In this document: positions 12,501 through 24,594 of the stretch, in pieces
Layout: each line of letters starts with the position of its first letter
Position numbering within the stretch: the stretch's first letter is position 1
Assembly: GCF_963678975.1 (NCBI RefSeq)
Contig: NC_089281.1
Coordinates: forward strand, 22,311,375 to 22,375,374
Direction of reading: 5' to 3'
Length of the DNA stretch: 64,000 bases
Source of the DNA: Dysidea avara
Taxonomy: Eukaryota > Porifera > Demospongiae > Dictyoceratida > Dysideidae
Translations under genes and position numbers: made by a program
The notes under the pieces: generated by a model
Databases searched by the model: none
Told to the model about the DNA's origin: nothing
The model's input: the letters and a program-made list of their open reading frames with translations, nothing else

Positions 12501-15322
12501 GCATGGCTGCACTACATAACCATTGTCGGGCGACACTGGGGGACCATCACATCGTAGCCTTGTACACCTTGGTGTGGGATAGCTCCAAAGATGGTTTGGC
12601 TGACATGTTGATACAAATTGACCAAACAAGCTAAATCCAGGATTGCAACCAAATGTACAGTTGTCATCTGTTGCTACACCAGTGCAAGATATATTTCCAT
12701 CTTGTGGAGCAGCAAGTGTTGTTGAACACGGATCAGCTGTACAAGAATATCACATTATTCTCTGTCACTGTAATAATACAAAACTGATCTTTACCGGTGC
12801 ATGTATTTCCATTAGCATCAAGGGTGTAACCGGGATTACAGGTGCAATGGAAACTGCCAGCAGTATTTACACAGTTATGTTCACAAGCATGAACTGAGGG
12901 ATCCAGGCACTCATCAACATCTAAATAAATAAATTCAATTAGTCAGTGGTGTAATGTGGTTACACATCATATTAATTTTACCTATACAGCCATGGTTATC
13001 AGTATCTAGTACATAACCAGTTCTGCAGGAGCAGGTATAACTACCAACACTGTTGGTGCATGAGTGAGCACATCCTCCGTTGTTAGTTAGGCATTCATTA
13101 ACATCTGTATAAGTATTATTTAATGTAAATAATATGTGTACTGAGGTGCACACTATTTACAACTTTACAGTGCATCTATGTTTACCTGCACAAGTTCTCC
13201 CATCAGTTCGTAGCCTGTACCCAGGATTGCAGCTACACTGCCAGTAGTTAGGCAAATTGTTGCAAATTTGCTCACAGTTATGTGCACCAGTGGCACACTC
13301 ATCATGATCTACAATTTAAGGGGCATATATTTGTCAGCTATTGCAATGATATAATTCTTACTTACCAATGCAGAACAGTCCACTAGAGTCAAGAATTTCA
13401 TGACCTTGGCAAGAACAGGTGAATGAACCTTGTGTGTCAGTGCAGTACACTTCACATCCACCATTGGCAGTGGCACATTCATTGATGTCTAGTAACCAAA
13501 TCAAATGTTGATACATACTAGTAAAGTAACTATATAGTAAAGTATTTAAACACTGCATAATGAACTATGTAAATGATGATGATCTCATGGTATGCAACAT
13601 CAGGTATAGTAACCACAAGAATAATATTAACATTTAGTACAGCATTGTCTCCAAGTACATACAATGGATAAAGGTTTATCCATAACATGCATACAATGTA
13701 TAAAAATGATCATGTACAATTGTAGCATATATATGAATTAAATGATTCTACAATGAAGCATGATCATTAAGGTATGTAACTGCAGGTATGTAACTGCAAC
13801 CAATCAATTATGGGTAGATAAAGAAACGTACTTGTGCAACTTATGCCATCGCCAGAGTAACCTGGAAAACACTCACACCGGAAGCCGCCATTTGTATTGA
13901 CACATTGTTGTGGACAACCACCGTTGTTTGAAGTGCACTCATTGACGTCTGTCAAAATACAGTTGATATGGCAACCATTAATATTTAATGAATGTACCAT
14001 GGCAGGTGTATCCATTTGCAGATAAAAAGAAACCAGTGTTACAAGAACAATAAAATGATCCAATTGTGTTGTGACAGTTCTGATCACAGTTGTGTGTTCC
14101 TCTGACACACTCATTGATGTCTGTAAAAATATAGTGTATGTATAAAATTAACAAGAATTTCAATAAAAGCTATTAATAACTCACCATTACAGCTACGTCT
14201 GTCAGAATCTAGCTCATAACCAATTCTGCAGGTACAGTAGAAGCTACCATGTGTGTTCACACAACCATGTGCACATCCGTGGTAGTTAAGTTGACATTCA
14301 TCACAATCTGAAATAAATTGAAAATATAGCTGTGCTGCCTTTTACATTTGGCATAACTGTAGTAGAGCATCCATATTCTAGTGGAGGTTTGATGCTACTA
14401 AAATTTAAACAATGTGACTTAAGTTATTCTAAAATAAATGTTGGTAGGCATATTTAATTAACAAAAATAATACGTCCAGCACTATTGGGTTATTTATATA
14501 TACTAAATGCAAATGAAGCAGTAAAGTAGCTTACCATTATTGCATCTTGGTCCAGCATAACCAGTCCTAGTACAGCAGCATGTATTAGGTCTAATGCATG
14601 TTCCTCCATTTTGACAGGCATTACTGCCACTGCAAAGAGCTAAGGAAAACAAGAGAGAGTGTATCGTGGACAAAATAGTGTGATGACTAACGATTGCAAC
14701 TTCCAGGAGATCCTGAATACCCTGAGCAACATGAAGATGTTGACCTATATGCTCCTCTTCTGCGATAAGCATTATAGGCTCTTCGATAATACCTATATAT
14801 TATGAAGTGTAGTCAGAGCATGTAGCAACATAGCATATATACATATGTGTTCATATAGAAAAGAGATTTAACTTACACTGTACGTCGGCATCTTCTCCAA
14901 CCCCACCATCCACAACTGTAGGAGTATGAATAACTTGCTCGGTAATAGGCAGTGTATCGTTGACTGTAGTAGTAGTATGACCTTGCATAGCATGTCCTGT
15001 ATGTGTAAAATAACACAAGAAGCAAACAATTAATGTCTAATCATCTAGCTTTGTGCAAGGTGTGCATATATATACATATATGTAGCTATGCAACTGCACA
15101 TCCAGTCCTAAAAAAGTACTTTAGGAAATATCTAAGAAATAAAGTTCTATGTAGCTCGTAACCACCTAACAAATATGTAGAAGTGCAATACACATTAGTA
15201 GTACAGTTTTCTGCTTACGGTCGACTGACAGAACATGACCCACTGTTAGTACACTGGGCGTCAGCAGTATGATACTGTAGAGCTGCAAATGCCAGCACTC
15301 CAAATATTATGTACGTCAACAT
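3584..15322 (-). CDS. giant modular single-pass receptor (EMI-EGF-sushi-Ig-GCC2/GCC3-TM, NPxY tail), 29 exons, 3081 aa
   Basis: Exons (high to low): 15322-15219, 14996-14877, 14792-14692, 14639-14535, 14307-14185, 14120-13998, 13948-13832, 13488-13366, 13308-13186, 13104-12982, 12920-12795, 12736-12356, 12304-12146, 12092-11970, 11914-11789, 11736-11614, 11564-11184, 11136-9734, 9677-9527, 9465-5800, 5738-5571, 5516-5331, 5273-5094, 5041-4874, 4819-4652, 4421-4342, 4216-4096, 4040-3759, 3675-3584. All have AG/GT borders and phases agree; the sum is 9246 nt. Residues: signal peptide 1-23 (cut near ADA-QC); EMI about 24-108 (CGWWGWRRC); EGF to 143; seven cbEGF (D-x-D/N-E-C) to 429; sushi pair 430-556; four cbEGF to 733; sushi pair to 860; EGF; unrecognised about 900-1330; coiled-coil/Cys-rich 1380-2250; two Ig 2258-2440; five GCC2/GCC3 modules 2600-2890; TM about 2942-2968; tail with NPVY, NPVF, NPLY. 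Probably an adhesion or recognition receptor; function is inferred from domains only. Confidence 0.88.
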
Positions 15323-18000
15323 CTAGTATAAAAGAGAATAAAAGTCACACAAACACAGCATATGCCCCAAGTTATATAACAGCATTGCTAGCTACACAAT
15401 CTAACATACCTCATCACATAGTTAATGCAGCCTCATTGAATGTTTTAAAAATTTTACTTGACTGTAGCTGGTCTACCGTTCAGTTTGTATGATTATGAAT
15501 TAGTTGATTCCTTGTTATAATTGAAATTAGCTATATTAGCAGTGAAAATTTTATCCTCTAAATATTTAGACCTCCATTATTGTAATTGGGATTGCTTGCA
15601 AATCTGCGAAATTTTTAGTTTGACACTGCTCAACCTTGAAAATATTACTATTACTAACACTTTACAGTGACCAGCACTGAAGGTCTAACAGCAACATGTG
15701 CTGCAGCCTTAGGATTACTTAACCTAATTTCAAGGACTTATAGTGTCGTCTAATTCTACTGACAACTTTAAAATTTTGATTGATAACTTTTATTCTTAAT
15801 GTAATTGTTTATTGTATTGAGCAGGACTCACAGGCATAATGCCTTTTTCTTTGTATTTAATAATAATAATAATAGACTTATTGACTTGACATAGTGACTG
15901 ACTTAATGACTGAAAAGGTGTAACAGAAATATCGGATAACTACCCCTCCACTAAAATTTAGCACTGTCATAAAACAGGCGTTTTACTTTTCTTTTGTAAT
16001 TCTCTCTATATGCATGGGAAACGAGCGATTTGCGGCATAATGGACAGCATTCAGTAGCTAGTCTCGCGTGGTTACAGAGCCTATTTTCGGTTCGGGGTGA
16101 GTGCTAGCTATCATGCTTTTTTTTTCTTTTTTAACCTTGCCTACCACCCCCAGCACAAAGAAAGGCACGTGCTGGACAACTGTAAAAGACGCCGTCATGC
16201 TTGAGTCCCGGGCGCCGTCATTGCGTGTCAAGGCTGCTGCAAACTCAAGCCGAATATCGCGTAGCAGTATGTGGCCTTTGCGCTGCGTTGTCGCACATTA
16301 GCTATATAAATATTGCATGTGCCTATACTGTCTCCGCACGTCTCCAGTCAGTATAGCGTGATGAGAGATTGGTGAGGATGGGAGTGCCATTAGGGTTGGA
16401 ATAATAAAAAAATTTAATTAAAAAAAAAAAAAAAGCCCGTAGGCTATAGTGTGATTGCGCCATTGTTGCGGACAGATGCATCATAGTGTGCACAAGAGCC
16501 TGCCCGGCGTATAAAACTAAGGGGAATAATTTAAAGCTATTAGCCTGTTTTCAAAATAGACTAGCTACATGCAGAAAACTGTAGACCTAGGTCTATTAAT
16601 TGTACTGGACAGCCATGTAGTAATTATTATATGAGTCAGAGCTGTGAACAATTAACTGAAGCACGCCTAAAACGGGGGTGGACCTGCATAGTTGTTTTTG
16701 CATACGTGCAATATATATATACAAGCCTGAGGTTACGTCGTCGTCTGCATGTGCAGAAAACAAACGATGTAGAGTAAAATTGTAGCTAGCAATTGAACGC
16801 ACGCTGTACTGAGCTATACTATATAGGCCCATGCATGCATCGTCAAGTAATTCAATTACAAATTACTATACTTTTATTCATGTTACCAGTTAGGCACTGC
16901 ATGGAGGGTGTACACAGAAGGCAGAGCCTGTTCGAGGTGTTTACCCATAGCCTAGGAGCTTAAGCGAAAATCTTTGAGCTAAATATCCTAAAGTTCATGC
17001 CAAGCACCATATACATACATTCACAAGGGTGCGCGATGATGGTAACTGTCTCCTCACTTCGCCACGATACTGGCCAAAGCAATATACTGTAGCTATATTG
17101 GCAGCAATGTCATGTTTATTTGCTCGCTCGCATGCGCATGTAGCTACGCCCCGCGCAGCATATAGCTAATAATTTTTTTGTATATTATGATTAAAGTACT
17201 TGGTAAAGAGCCTGTATACCAGAAGGCCTAAGTTGTTTATATTAACTTCACTATTATTATTATTATCGGTTAAATAGGGCAGACAGCCGAGGCTGATTAG
17301 GCCCTGCAAGGTACAAGTAAATACATTACAGACATTCTATTATGGTCTCTGAAAATTTAGTTAAATTATCCAATATAATATATAGATAATTAGCTATACT
17401 TCTATTACACACAACTGATTAAACGTACAATTTTTACCTTGCTTTAGAAGCAACACGAAACTGCAACGAATGAGCTATACCCTCTCCAAACAATTCCGCG
17501 CTGCAACAAAACCTTGTGTCAGTAGCTAACTAAACACTTACGTATATAGTGAAGGTGTGGTTGCATGCTGTGCATTTGTATAGCGCCGTGAAAGTCACGC
17601 GCTTTCATTTGCTATAAATGGCAATGTGGCTACCAATGGCTTCCGGGAATTGTACTTAATATACGCACCAGGGTTTATAGTGTATTTGTGCCACACCCAG
17701 ACATGCACGATCTTTCACAGTTGTACGCGCGCCGCGTTAACCAGAATTGTTTATAGGTCGCGCGCCCAGCTCTATACTTACACTGAAGTGTGTAAAAATG
17801 TCGCAATCTATACATGGCGGTATATATAGTCTATAATTATATGTTTAAAAGTTACAAAACAAATCTTATTGTATCTGCAGTGTATGGACAAGTGTTCTCA
17901 GTATTAGAGGGGAATACAAAGTGCATGTAGATCCTTAAAACTTTGTGACATCTGTATACTTCACTTTCATATTGCTGTGCAGAGGCCGGCTTTCAGTGAC
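15323..18000. other. upstream region of the receptor gene, no gene recognised
   Basis: No convincing coding exon. A locally GC- and CpG-richer patch lies at about 16010-16320, and another CpG-containing patch at 17460-17820. Either could be a 5' UTR exon or promoter, but I see no motif that decides it. A 14-base A run occurs near 16420. The segment 15650-15690 resembles the SINE-like tail seen at 18.9-19.1 kb. Confidence 0.4.
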
Positions 18001-18850
18001 ACTCATTCAATCCGCCCAACCATCTGTGCTGAAGTTTGTAAGACATGCAGTGGTTAAATTTACCTCGAAATTGCACTACAGGAACTATTTTTCATCCTGA
18101 TGTTTCAGACCTTCCATTTTTGCCTCACCTCAAGGAGTCTGCTAAGCTGTCTTACATCCTGGCTATTGAATGCTCTGTAGACCCAATGGTTGTTGAATTG
18201 CACCAGTCTCTTTTATCTACTGACTTTCAGGATGCACCAAGTGTTGATTTCAATGCTCTTTCTGTTGGTAAAACACCAGTTTCTAACATATACGGGCTCG
18301 TAGCAGTTTACATTCCTGCATGTTGATTATTGGAATTCCACTCTCAAACCGTTAACTGTACAGAACAAAAAATTTCTGGATATAGTTACTCTAGAACAAA
18401 ATTGTCCCCTGTGGAAAAGACTGATGTATGGTTTACATGAAAGCAACTTTCTTTCTTATTGCGAGGTTGAGTAGAATGACAAAGGTTACATACTGGACTA
18501 CTGATTATATTCCAGTGAGCCAGATTCAAAGGTGTTTGTAAGGTGTCACAACCAGCTCTACAACCAACCATATTTTAGCTAACTGGTTGTTCCATTGCAC
18601 TTGATCAATTAAGAGATACACTTGGCATCATGCAGGTTCTTGTTCACAACTTTAAGAAGGATTTACCACCATGTTATAGGCTTTATGCTGACCTTCCTGG
18701 CAACCAGACGAGTGCTAGTTCCCCAATATTCCACCTAATATTACATCTACTTTAAGCAGACCTGATTTTGTGCTAGTTAGTGTCCATTTGGTTCTACTTG
18801 GGGTACTTAGAGATAATGAGTCACTCTCTAGAATTCCTATGGATATAATT
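18001..18850 (+). other. degenerate repeat-derived sequence, unrecognised
   Basis: An open frame of 93 codons begins at 18045 (starts MQWLNLPRNC, contains SDLPFLPHLK). Further stretches downstream read like protein (for example NFKKDLPPCYRLY at about 18650) but are broken by stops and frame shifts. It lies just upstream of a SINE-like tail. The pattern suggests an eroded transposon or processed copy. I do not recognise the family. Confidence 0.3.
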
Positions 18851-18869
18851 ACATGACAATAACAAGGAG

Positions 18870-19080
18870 AAAACATCCTGACCACCTGGTAGACTCCTGT
18901 AAGCGTTTGAGCGTAAATTGGATGGCTGCAGGTTCAAGGTACATGCAGTCATGGATTTTTTCTCCTTCCTGCAACTTTTCAAACACACCTTATGTAACTA
19001 ATGTCTTTGAGCAGGCTGTAGGACCAGGTGTCCTACAGACCTCCAGCACTTGTGCAGTAAAGCTTTATTAAATAAAAATA
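18870..19080 (+). mobile_element. SINE/LINE-like 3' tail, copy 1
   Basis: A segment containing GAGCAGGCTGTAGGACCAGG and CTCCAGCACTTGTGCAGTAA ends in an A-rich (AAATA)n run. The same 3' sequence recurs at 24050-24130 and, inverted, at 26390-26480. A tRNA-like B-box phrase (GCAGGTTCAAGG) lies at about 18928. Recurrence plus an A-rich 3' end indicates a retroposed element; whether SINE or LINE 3' end is unresolved. Confidence 0.6.
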
Positions 19081-20738
19081 AAAATAGCCGGTTTCCACAG
19101 ATTCCATCATCTAATAGAACTCTCCGTGGTTACTAATACTCAGCATCACATTTTGGCTGCAAGGAACCATAAAGAGATTGCTACGGTTCATTGCTGCTTG
19201 ACCTTCAACATGCTAGATTTTCACTTGATCTTGTGACAATTAAAGTTGGTTGTCTAAGCCAGCGACTGTTACAAAGCTTCACAATGTATGTATTGTATGC
19301 CATCTACTAAAGAGTGTAATACGTTGCACACTTCAGCAGGCAGCTCGTGTTGCCATCTCCTGTTCATACAGGATATTTAACTCTTGAGCTTCTGCATCAT
19401 GGGATGTAGTTGATCTGTTGATATATGTATAATTGTTTGGTTTTATAAGTAGCTACTTTTTTTGTCTTGCCAGGGCTCCAGTTATTATTACTTTTTAGTA
19501 GCTTGATAACCCTGGGACTAGACTCCTGACCCCTTGTAATTATATTGTTCATGTAATTGTCAAATTATTGATGTTTATCTCTCATTTGTAGATAGCTATA
19601 GTGCTGGGGACTATAGCTATATGTGACTACATTTCAGTCACGTAAAGTTGGAATGCTGCATGCACTGTAGGGAATTCTGGATCCAGATTGTTTAGCTCCT
19701 GGCACTTGCCTAGAGTCATACACCAGGCCATGCAGGTCTATAAATACACGGACAGTTTCAGTGTCAAGATTTCAACCTTCTTGTAGTTTCCCGCCTATAT
19801 ATAGCTAGCATGAACAGCTACAAGTATATCATGCAGTTATGTAGCTATCAAAGATATTTTGCCCCTATGGCTATATGCATCTCTTGTAATTTATGTTTTC
19901 TGAATGGAGATGATGATAACATCATGTCGTGTATGTTAATTAAGGGGATTCCATGCAGTTCTTTCAATTTATGTGCTCTTAGGCAATTGAATTGATTGGC
20001 TTAAATTGCAAGGATCACTGTTAAAGCAAACAAAGAGTATACCACTATACGCTTAAGAATTCCCATGCATAGCCAGGAGGATTTAACACCGCTGCAGAGA
20101 ATATTAGTTTGTCACATACTCTTAAGAATAAATTATTTTCCTTTCATAGTATATGGGGAACTCTTTAGATTGGTGGTTAACTATAGAGATAAGTCACCAT
20201 CAGTATATGTGCAGACTATGGTCTGGGATAAGATTCCGAGTCCCTGCTATATATAATGGGCATTCAGACAGTCTTGTTGCAGATTTCTAGTTAGGGATAA
20301 TAAGTAGCATAATACTTAGCTATAGAAGTTATATGTTGTGCATGCATGCATGCATGTGATTGATCACATTTTCTGTACACATATTAGAGGAATCTTGCAG
20401 AAATTTAATACCGTAGCTATGTAATTAGAAAACCTGCAGTTCCAAAAGTGTCTCAGTAAACTAAACAGTATTTGGTACCAAAGAAGTTAGCTACATGGTT
20501 TACATAGCACAGAATTGTGGACAGGCATGCATATATATACACATAATAGTTTTACCCATACAATTTTGTAGAGGCACAACAAGTTGCAAGTATAATGATC
20601 AGTAGATATATATATACATCAATTTAAAAATTGGCTTGTATATATTTATGTATAAATTTATGGATAAATGAATATACTTAAGTAGCTAATTGGATATATT
20701 GTGTGAAAAACTCAGCACTAATCAACTATTTGTGATCA

Positions 20739-21860
20739 ATTTCTTCTTCATCATATAGTGCATTGTTCATTGACACGTCATCTCCATGATAGAGCAAGTT
20801 TCCTATGTAAGAATTAATGGATCATATATAAGGCCATGTAGTGATACATGACTTAGTACCAGAAAGTTATAATTGTTAGAAATTGCTTCTTCAGAAGCTT
20901 GGCATCCTATGACACATGTGCATATATATAGTCAATACCTTGCAAAAACTTGAGATCATGCAACTAACAAGTACATGAATACATATTGCTGGTAGGGTTC
21001 ATATCAGTAGGAAATAATTTGCTGAAATTAGATGGAATCCGTTCTGTAATAAAATATGCATCACATTAAACATTTCTATATATAAATCTTCATACATTCT
21101 ACAACCTACCTGTACATAATTGTAGCATAAATTTATTGTATCTGATTATATAAAAATACAAAAGGTATTCTGCTTGTCATAATATCTGTATGTCACACAA
21201 TGTATGCATGAACCAACTGTAAACTGCCTTTTCACAAGCCGGGTCATTTATCACTTAATTCTGGTGTGTCTTTTGGTACATTCTGGTACATATGTGCGTA
21301 TGTATGTGTATGTAGATACATAGTTGTAAATTTATGTATTTTATCAACACAGTGATCTGAATCAGGAGTTCCTGTATATGCTGTTGTGGTTCCAGGTGGA
21401 CATTCAAAACAACCACACTGCTCATAATTCTCTTTATATCTCCCTGTAGGACATCGAGCATATGGCTCAAACCCACTAGCAGAATAATTTCCAGGATGGC
21501 ACTTTTCTGTAAGCAGTCATATGCATTTATTACATCATACATACCCATGCAATCTTCTGTTCTTGATGCTCCTGTTCCTACAGTGCCTAATAAATCACCA
21601 CAGGGGAAACAGGAATTTTGGTCACTATCCATCTGGAACGTGTCCTTTTCACATTCTCTATACATGGTGCTAAGCCATTTTGCATTACGCTGTAACTTCA
21701 AAGTAAGCTCACAGCTGTAAACAAGGAAAGCTGAAATGATCAGAATATTTGAAGTGTATAAAACTTACTTCTGCAGTCAGTGATACTAGTTGCTCCACAG
21801 CTACTGTTTTCAATAGTGAGAGTAGTCTGTCTTTCTGGACATATCGTAAAGAATGTTGAC
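20739..21860 (-). pseudogene. partial copy C of the receptor 3' end
   Basis: Four blocks match the receptor in the same strand and order: a tail block (20745-20811, HGDDVSMNNALYDEEE then stop, like the last receptor exon), a GCC-type block like exon 25 (about 21340-21510, CHPGNYSASGFEPYARCPTG), one like exon 24 (about 21540-21670, CFPCGDLLGTVGTGASRTED) and one like the 3' end of exon 23 (21775-21850, CGATSITDCR with its donor). The exons for the TM, juxtamembrane segment and most of the tail are missing, and the start of the exon-24-like block is scrambled. NPLY of the parent is replaced by NLLY. It cannot encode a receptor and is best read as a decayed segmental duplication. Confidence 0.8.
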
Positions 21861-22870
21861 TCCATAATGTCATTGTCCCCAGTACTCCTGATTAGAGTTA
21901 CAATATTAGTACATCTACGTACATATGTTATACCCCTGTAGTAACTGCTTTGATTTATGACAGCAAGTAGAAGTTAAGGAACCATTTACACAGAAACAAT
22001 TTTCTACCACCACCAAAAACATTTAATATTAAAATCAGAATATAGCTAACACAATTCTATATCACTATAACTGTTATTATGCACAAATTAAAAGAGAAGG
22101 TTTGTATAGCATTATTGTTGGGACATGAGTATGAATGCATGGTGATTGTAACTCATCCCACTTATATAATAAGTCCATATCTTTTGTCTAAAAGTAAACA
22201 ATTTCCCTTAACACAGCGATATTATACAGGGTTAAGCATCTTCAATAATCATACAACAGCGCTATATAGACCTTTCATGTTTGCACTTCACAGCTACACC
22301 ACTAACTGATTGGTGCATGATGTTCACTGAAATTTTCCATAGAAAGTAATAATGGTTACTAGCCTTTACAATGTGGTAAAAAGTTATGCAGCATTAAGAT
22401 CAACTTACACAAAATAATAGTAACTATTTCTGTTTGTATGCATAGTCTTAGACGGTTAGTTGATAATATTATAGCAACTATATGTATTTAACAACCAGCA
22501 CAGATCTGTATAGTTGCATGGTTAGCAAGAAAGGTTTTGTGTATAAATAAATGTTCACAATTTTGCATATAAATGCTTTGCAAGAGGATCTCTTAAATTA
22601 AGGCTTTCTTTCAGGTAGCATTTCATCAAAATGGCCTGGTAAATTGATAATGCATATATATATATATATGCATGGTCATTGCAAATGGAAACACAAGCTG
22701 TTCATGAAATTGGACTATATATATGTACTACATTTGTGTACACATACAGACAATGTCGTATGAGTATAATTTTCATTTTAGCAGAAGTTTTGCAATGGGT
22801 GGGTGTCACCTTATGTAACCTCTGGACCAGCTATGACATGTCAGATAAAGAGTATTAATTTCACTGCTTG
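21861..22870. other. intergenic, nothing recognised
   Basis: AT-rich sequence with only short chance frames and a short (TA)n run near 22655. No exon-like or repeat-family match was found by eye. Confidence 0.4.
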
Positions 22871-22874
22871 CCAA

Positions 22875-23046
22875 TCTGCTGAAACTTTCAGCATATAGCT
22901 ATATAGTCTGTACTGTATATAAACCTTTGAGTTGAATAAGATGCATATATTATTATTTACTCTGCTGAAACTTTCAGCATATAGCTATATAGTCTGTACT
23001 GTATATAAACCTTTGAGTTGAATAAGATGCATATATTATTATTTAC
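22875..23046. repeat. perfect 86-bp tandem duplication
   Basis: Units 22875-22960 and 22961-23046 read identically, starting TCTGCTGAAACTTTCAGCAT, itself a short imperfect hairpin. Zero visible differences mean a very recent duplication or an assembly duplicate. Confidence 0.95.
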
Positions 23047-23439
23047 TCTAGAGGAAATTTTTCAAATTTCTCAGTACTGTTTCTATAGATATAGAACTAA
23101 AAATTTTAGACTTTCATGCTAACTAATACATTGGCTTATTTAAAGTATTAGCTATGCCTTTGAACTAAATTTTTAACCTCTTAAAGTTGGTAACAGGTCA
23201 CTTTGTACAAATTACATATAGCGACCTCACACATTGCATGCACAAGTTTTGCTGAATAAAACTATCAGTATTGATGGAGATATAGCTGTCCATACAGAAT
23301 GATTATCTTCTACCTTAATTGACTTTATAATTATATTACAGTGTTATACATGTAAATTCTATACTTTCTTCTGTAAAGGTGCTAAACAAGTAACCAACCT
23401 ACAATATAAGATACATTAAAGACAGTGATTATCCGGTTA

Positions 23440-23631
23440 CTGTGGAACCTCTCTTAACAAACTCCCCGAATTAAGGACACAATAGAAAAAACTTCCATAA
23501 TAAGGACTAAATATTTGGTCCCAACAGGTCTGGTTAATACATTTTTTACCTCTGAGGAAAACTTCTATATTACAGCAAAAAGTGGCCAAAATTCTGGGTC
23601 CCAAAATGTCCATAATAGAGAGGTTCCACTG
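23440..23631. mobile_element. pogo/mariner-type MITE with TA target site
   Basis: Terminal inverted repeats C(T/A)GTGGAACCTCTCT face each other and are flanked by TA (23438-23439 and 23632-23633). The interior repeats phrases of the type 'aattaaggacac' and 'gtccataatagag'. The TA duplication and TIR fit Tc1/mariner-pogo elements. No transposase is present. Related half-sites occur at about 40777 and 46988. Confidence 0.85.
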
Positions 23632-23683
23632 TAGTCCTTTTGACCAATATATAAGTTGACACTGTATAGGGATTTATGGAATA

Positions 23684-24012
23684 ATATGTGAGGGGACATA
23701 GGAAAAGGGACCTATAGAGACTTTTTAAACTTGTGAGTAAAAGTCAGTAAATTTTCGTTTATTGTTAGGTAAATATAGTAAATTACATACATTAGGAAAG
23801 TACACTTGTATTTAAATTCTTCATACCTTTATGAAACAATTGAGTATTGACTTGGAGTATGAATAGGTAGCAAATTGTGGAATTCTTTGATTAGCATAAC
23901 TCAAATCAGTGCTGGTCACTGTAAAGCATTAATACAATACAATACAATACGATAAATTCCATGTCTAACTGCTATAGGTCCCTTTTCCTACATATATACC
24001 CCCTCACATATA
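23684..24012. mobile_element. MITE with about 35-bp imperfect terminal inverted repeats
   Basis: The left arm (ATATGTGAGGGGACATAGGA, continuing to CCTATAG at 23717) is inverted at 23972-24012 (CTATAGGTCCCTTTTCCTAC, continuing to CCTCACATAT). There is no coding capacity. The interior contains a fragment resembling the SINE-like tail (GTGCTGGTCACTGTAAAGC), which suggests nesting. Superfamily unknown. Confidence 0.75.
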
Positions 24013-24049
24013 TAAAGATGGAATCTGCAACTTTTCAAACTTATAGCTA

Positions 24050-24134
24050 CCTATAATGTATGACATGTTTAAGCAGGCTGTAGGACCACAGACCTTCTAG
24101 CACTTTTGGTATAAAGCCTTACTAAATAAATATA
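24050..24134 (+). mobile_element. SINE/LINE-like 3' tail, copy 2
   Basis: This shares GCAGGCTGTAGGACC and the following CAGACCTTCTAGCACTTTTG with the tail at 19.0 kb and ends in AAATAAATATA. It is truncated at its 5' side. Confidence 0.6.
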
Positions 24135-24594
24135 TTGTGGACAACCGAATAGCAACTGGATGCAGTGAACCTAGAGTCAATGTCATCCCCAGGCATATAG
24201 TGCATTGCAACTCATCATGGAAAACGGTTAAACCTTACACTTCAGTGTCATATTGCATGTGTTCTGCATGTCGTCTGTTGCGCACAGGAGCTCCTGCTCA
24301 ATTATCACCTGATCCAATGATCACTGATCTGATTGTGACAAGGCCAAGGTTAAATTGATCATTCGATTTCAGTTTCTATTTCTTTCAAAGAAAAAATCTA
24401 TAAATGTATAAGTAGCACTATGGATATATATAGCTAACAAGTTTGTCATCAACAATTTAGTTAGCTAAATATGTATTAAGGTTTTTTTTTCCGGGCTATA
24501 ATCGTTTTCCAGTGCTGGGTCTGTGCAGGAGTTTAGTAATTTAAAATCACCACTGAGCTAATCTTTGGGTATTGATGCATGGTATTCCTGCATG

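Noticed and set aside
21255-21701. 148-codon frame taken as an independent gene
   Set aside because: It runs through two pseudogene blocks and the intron between them; the readable parts are GCC modules of copy C.
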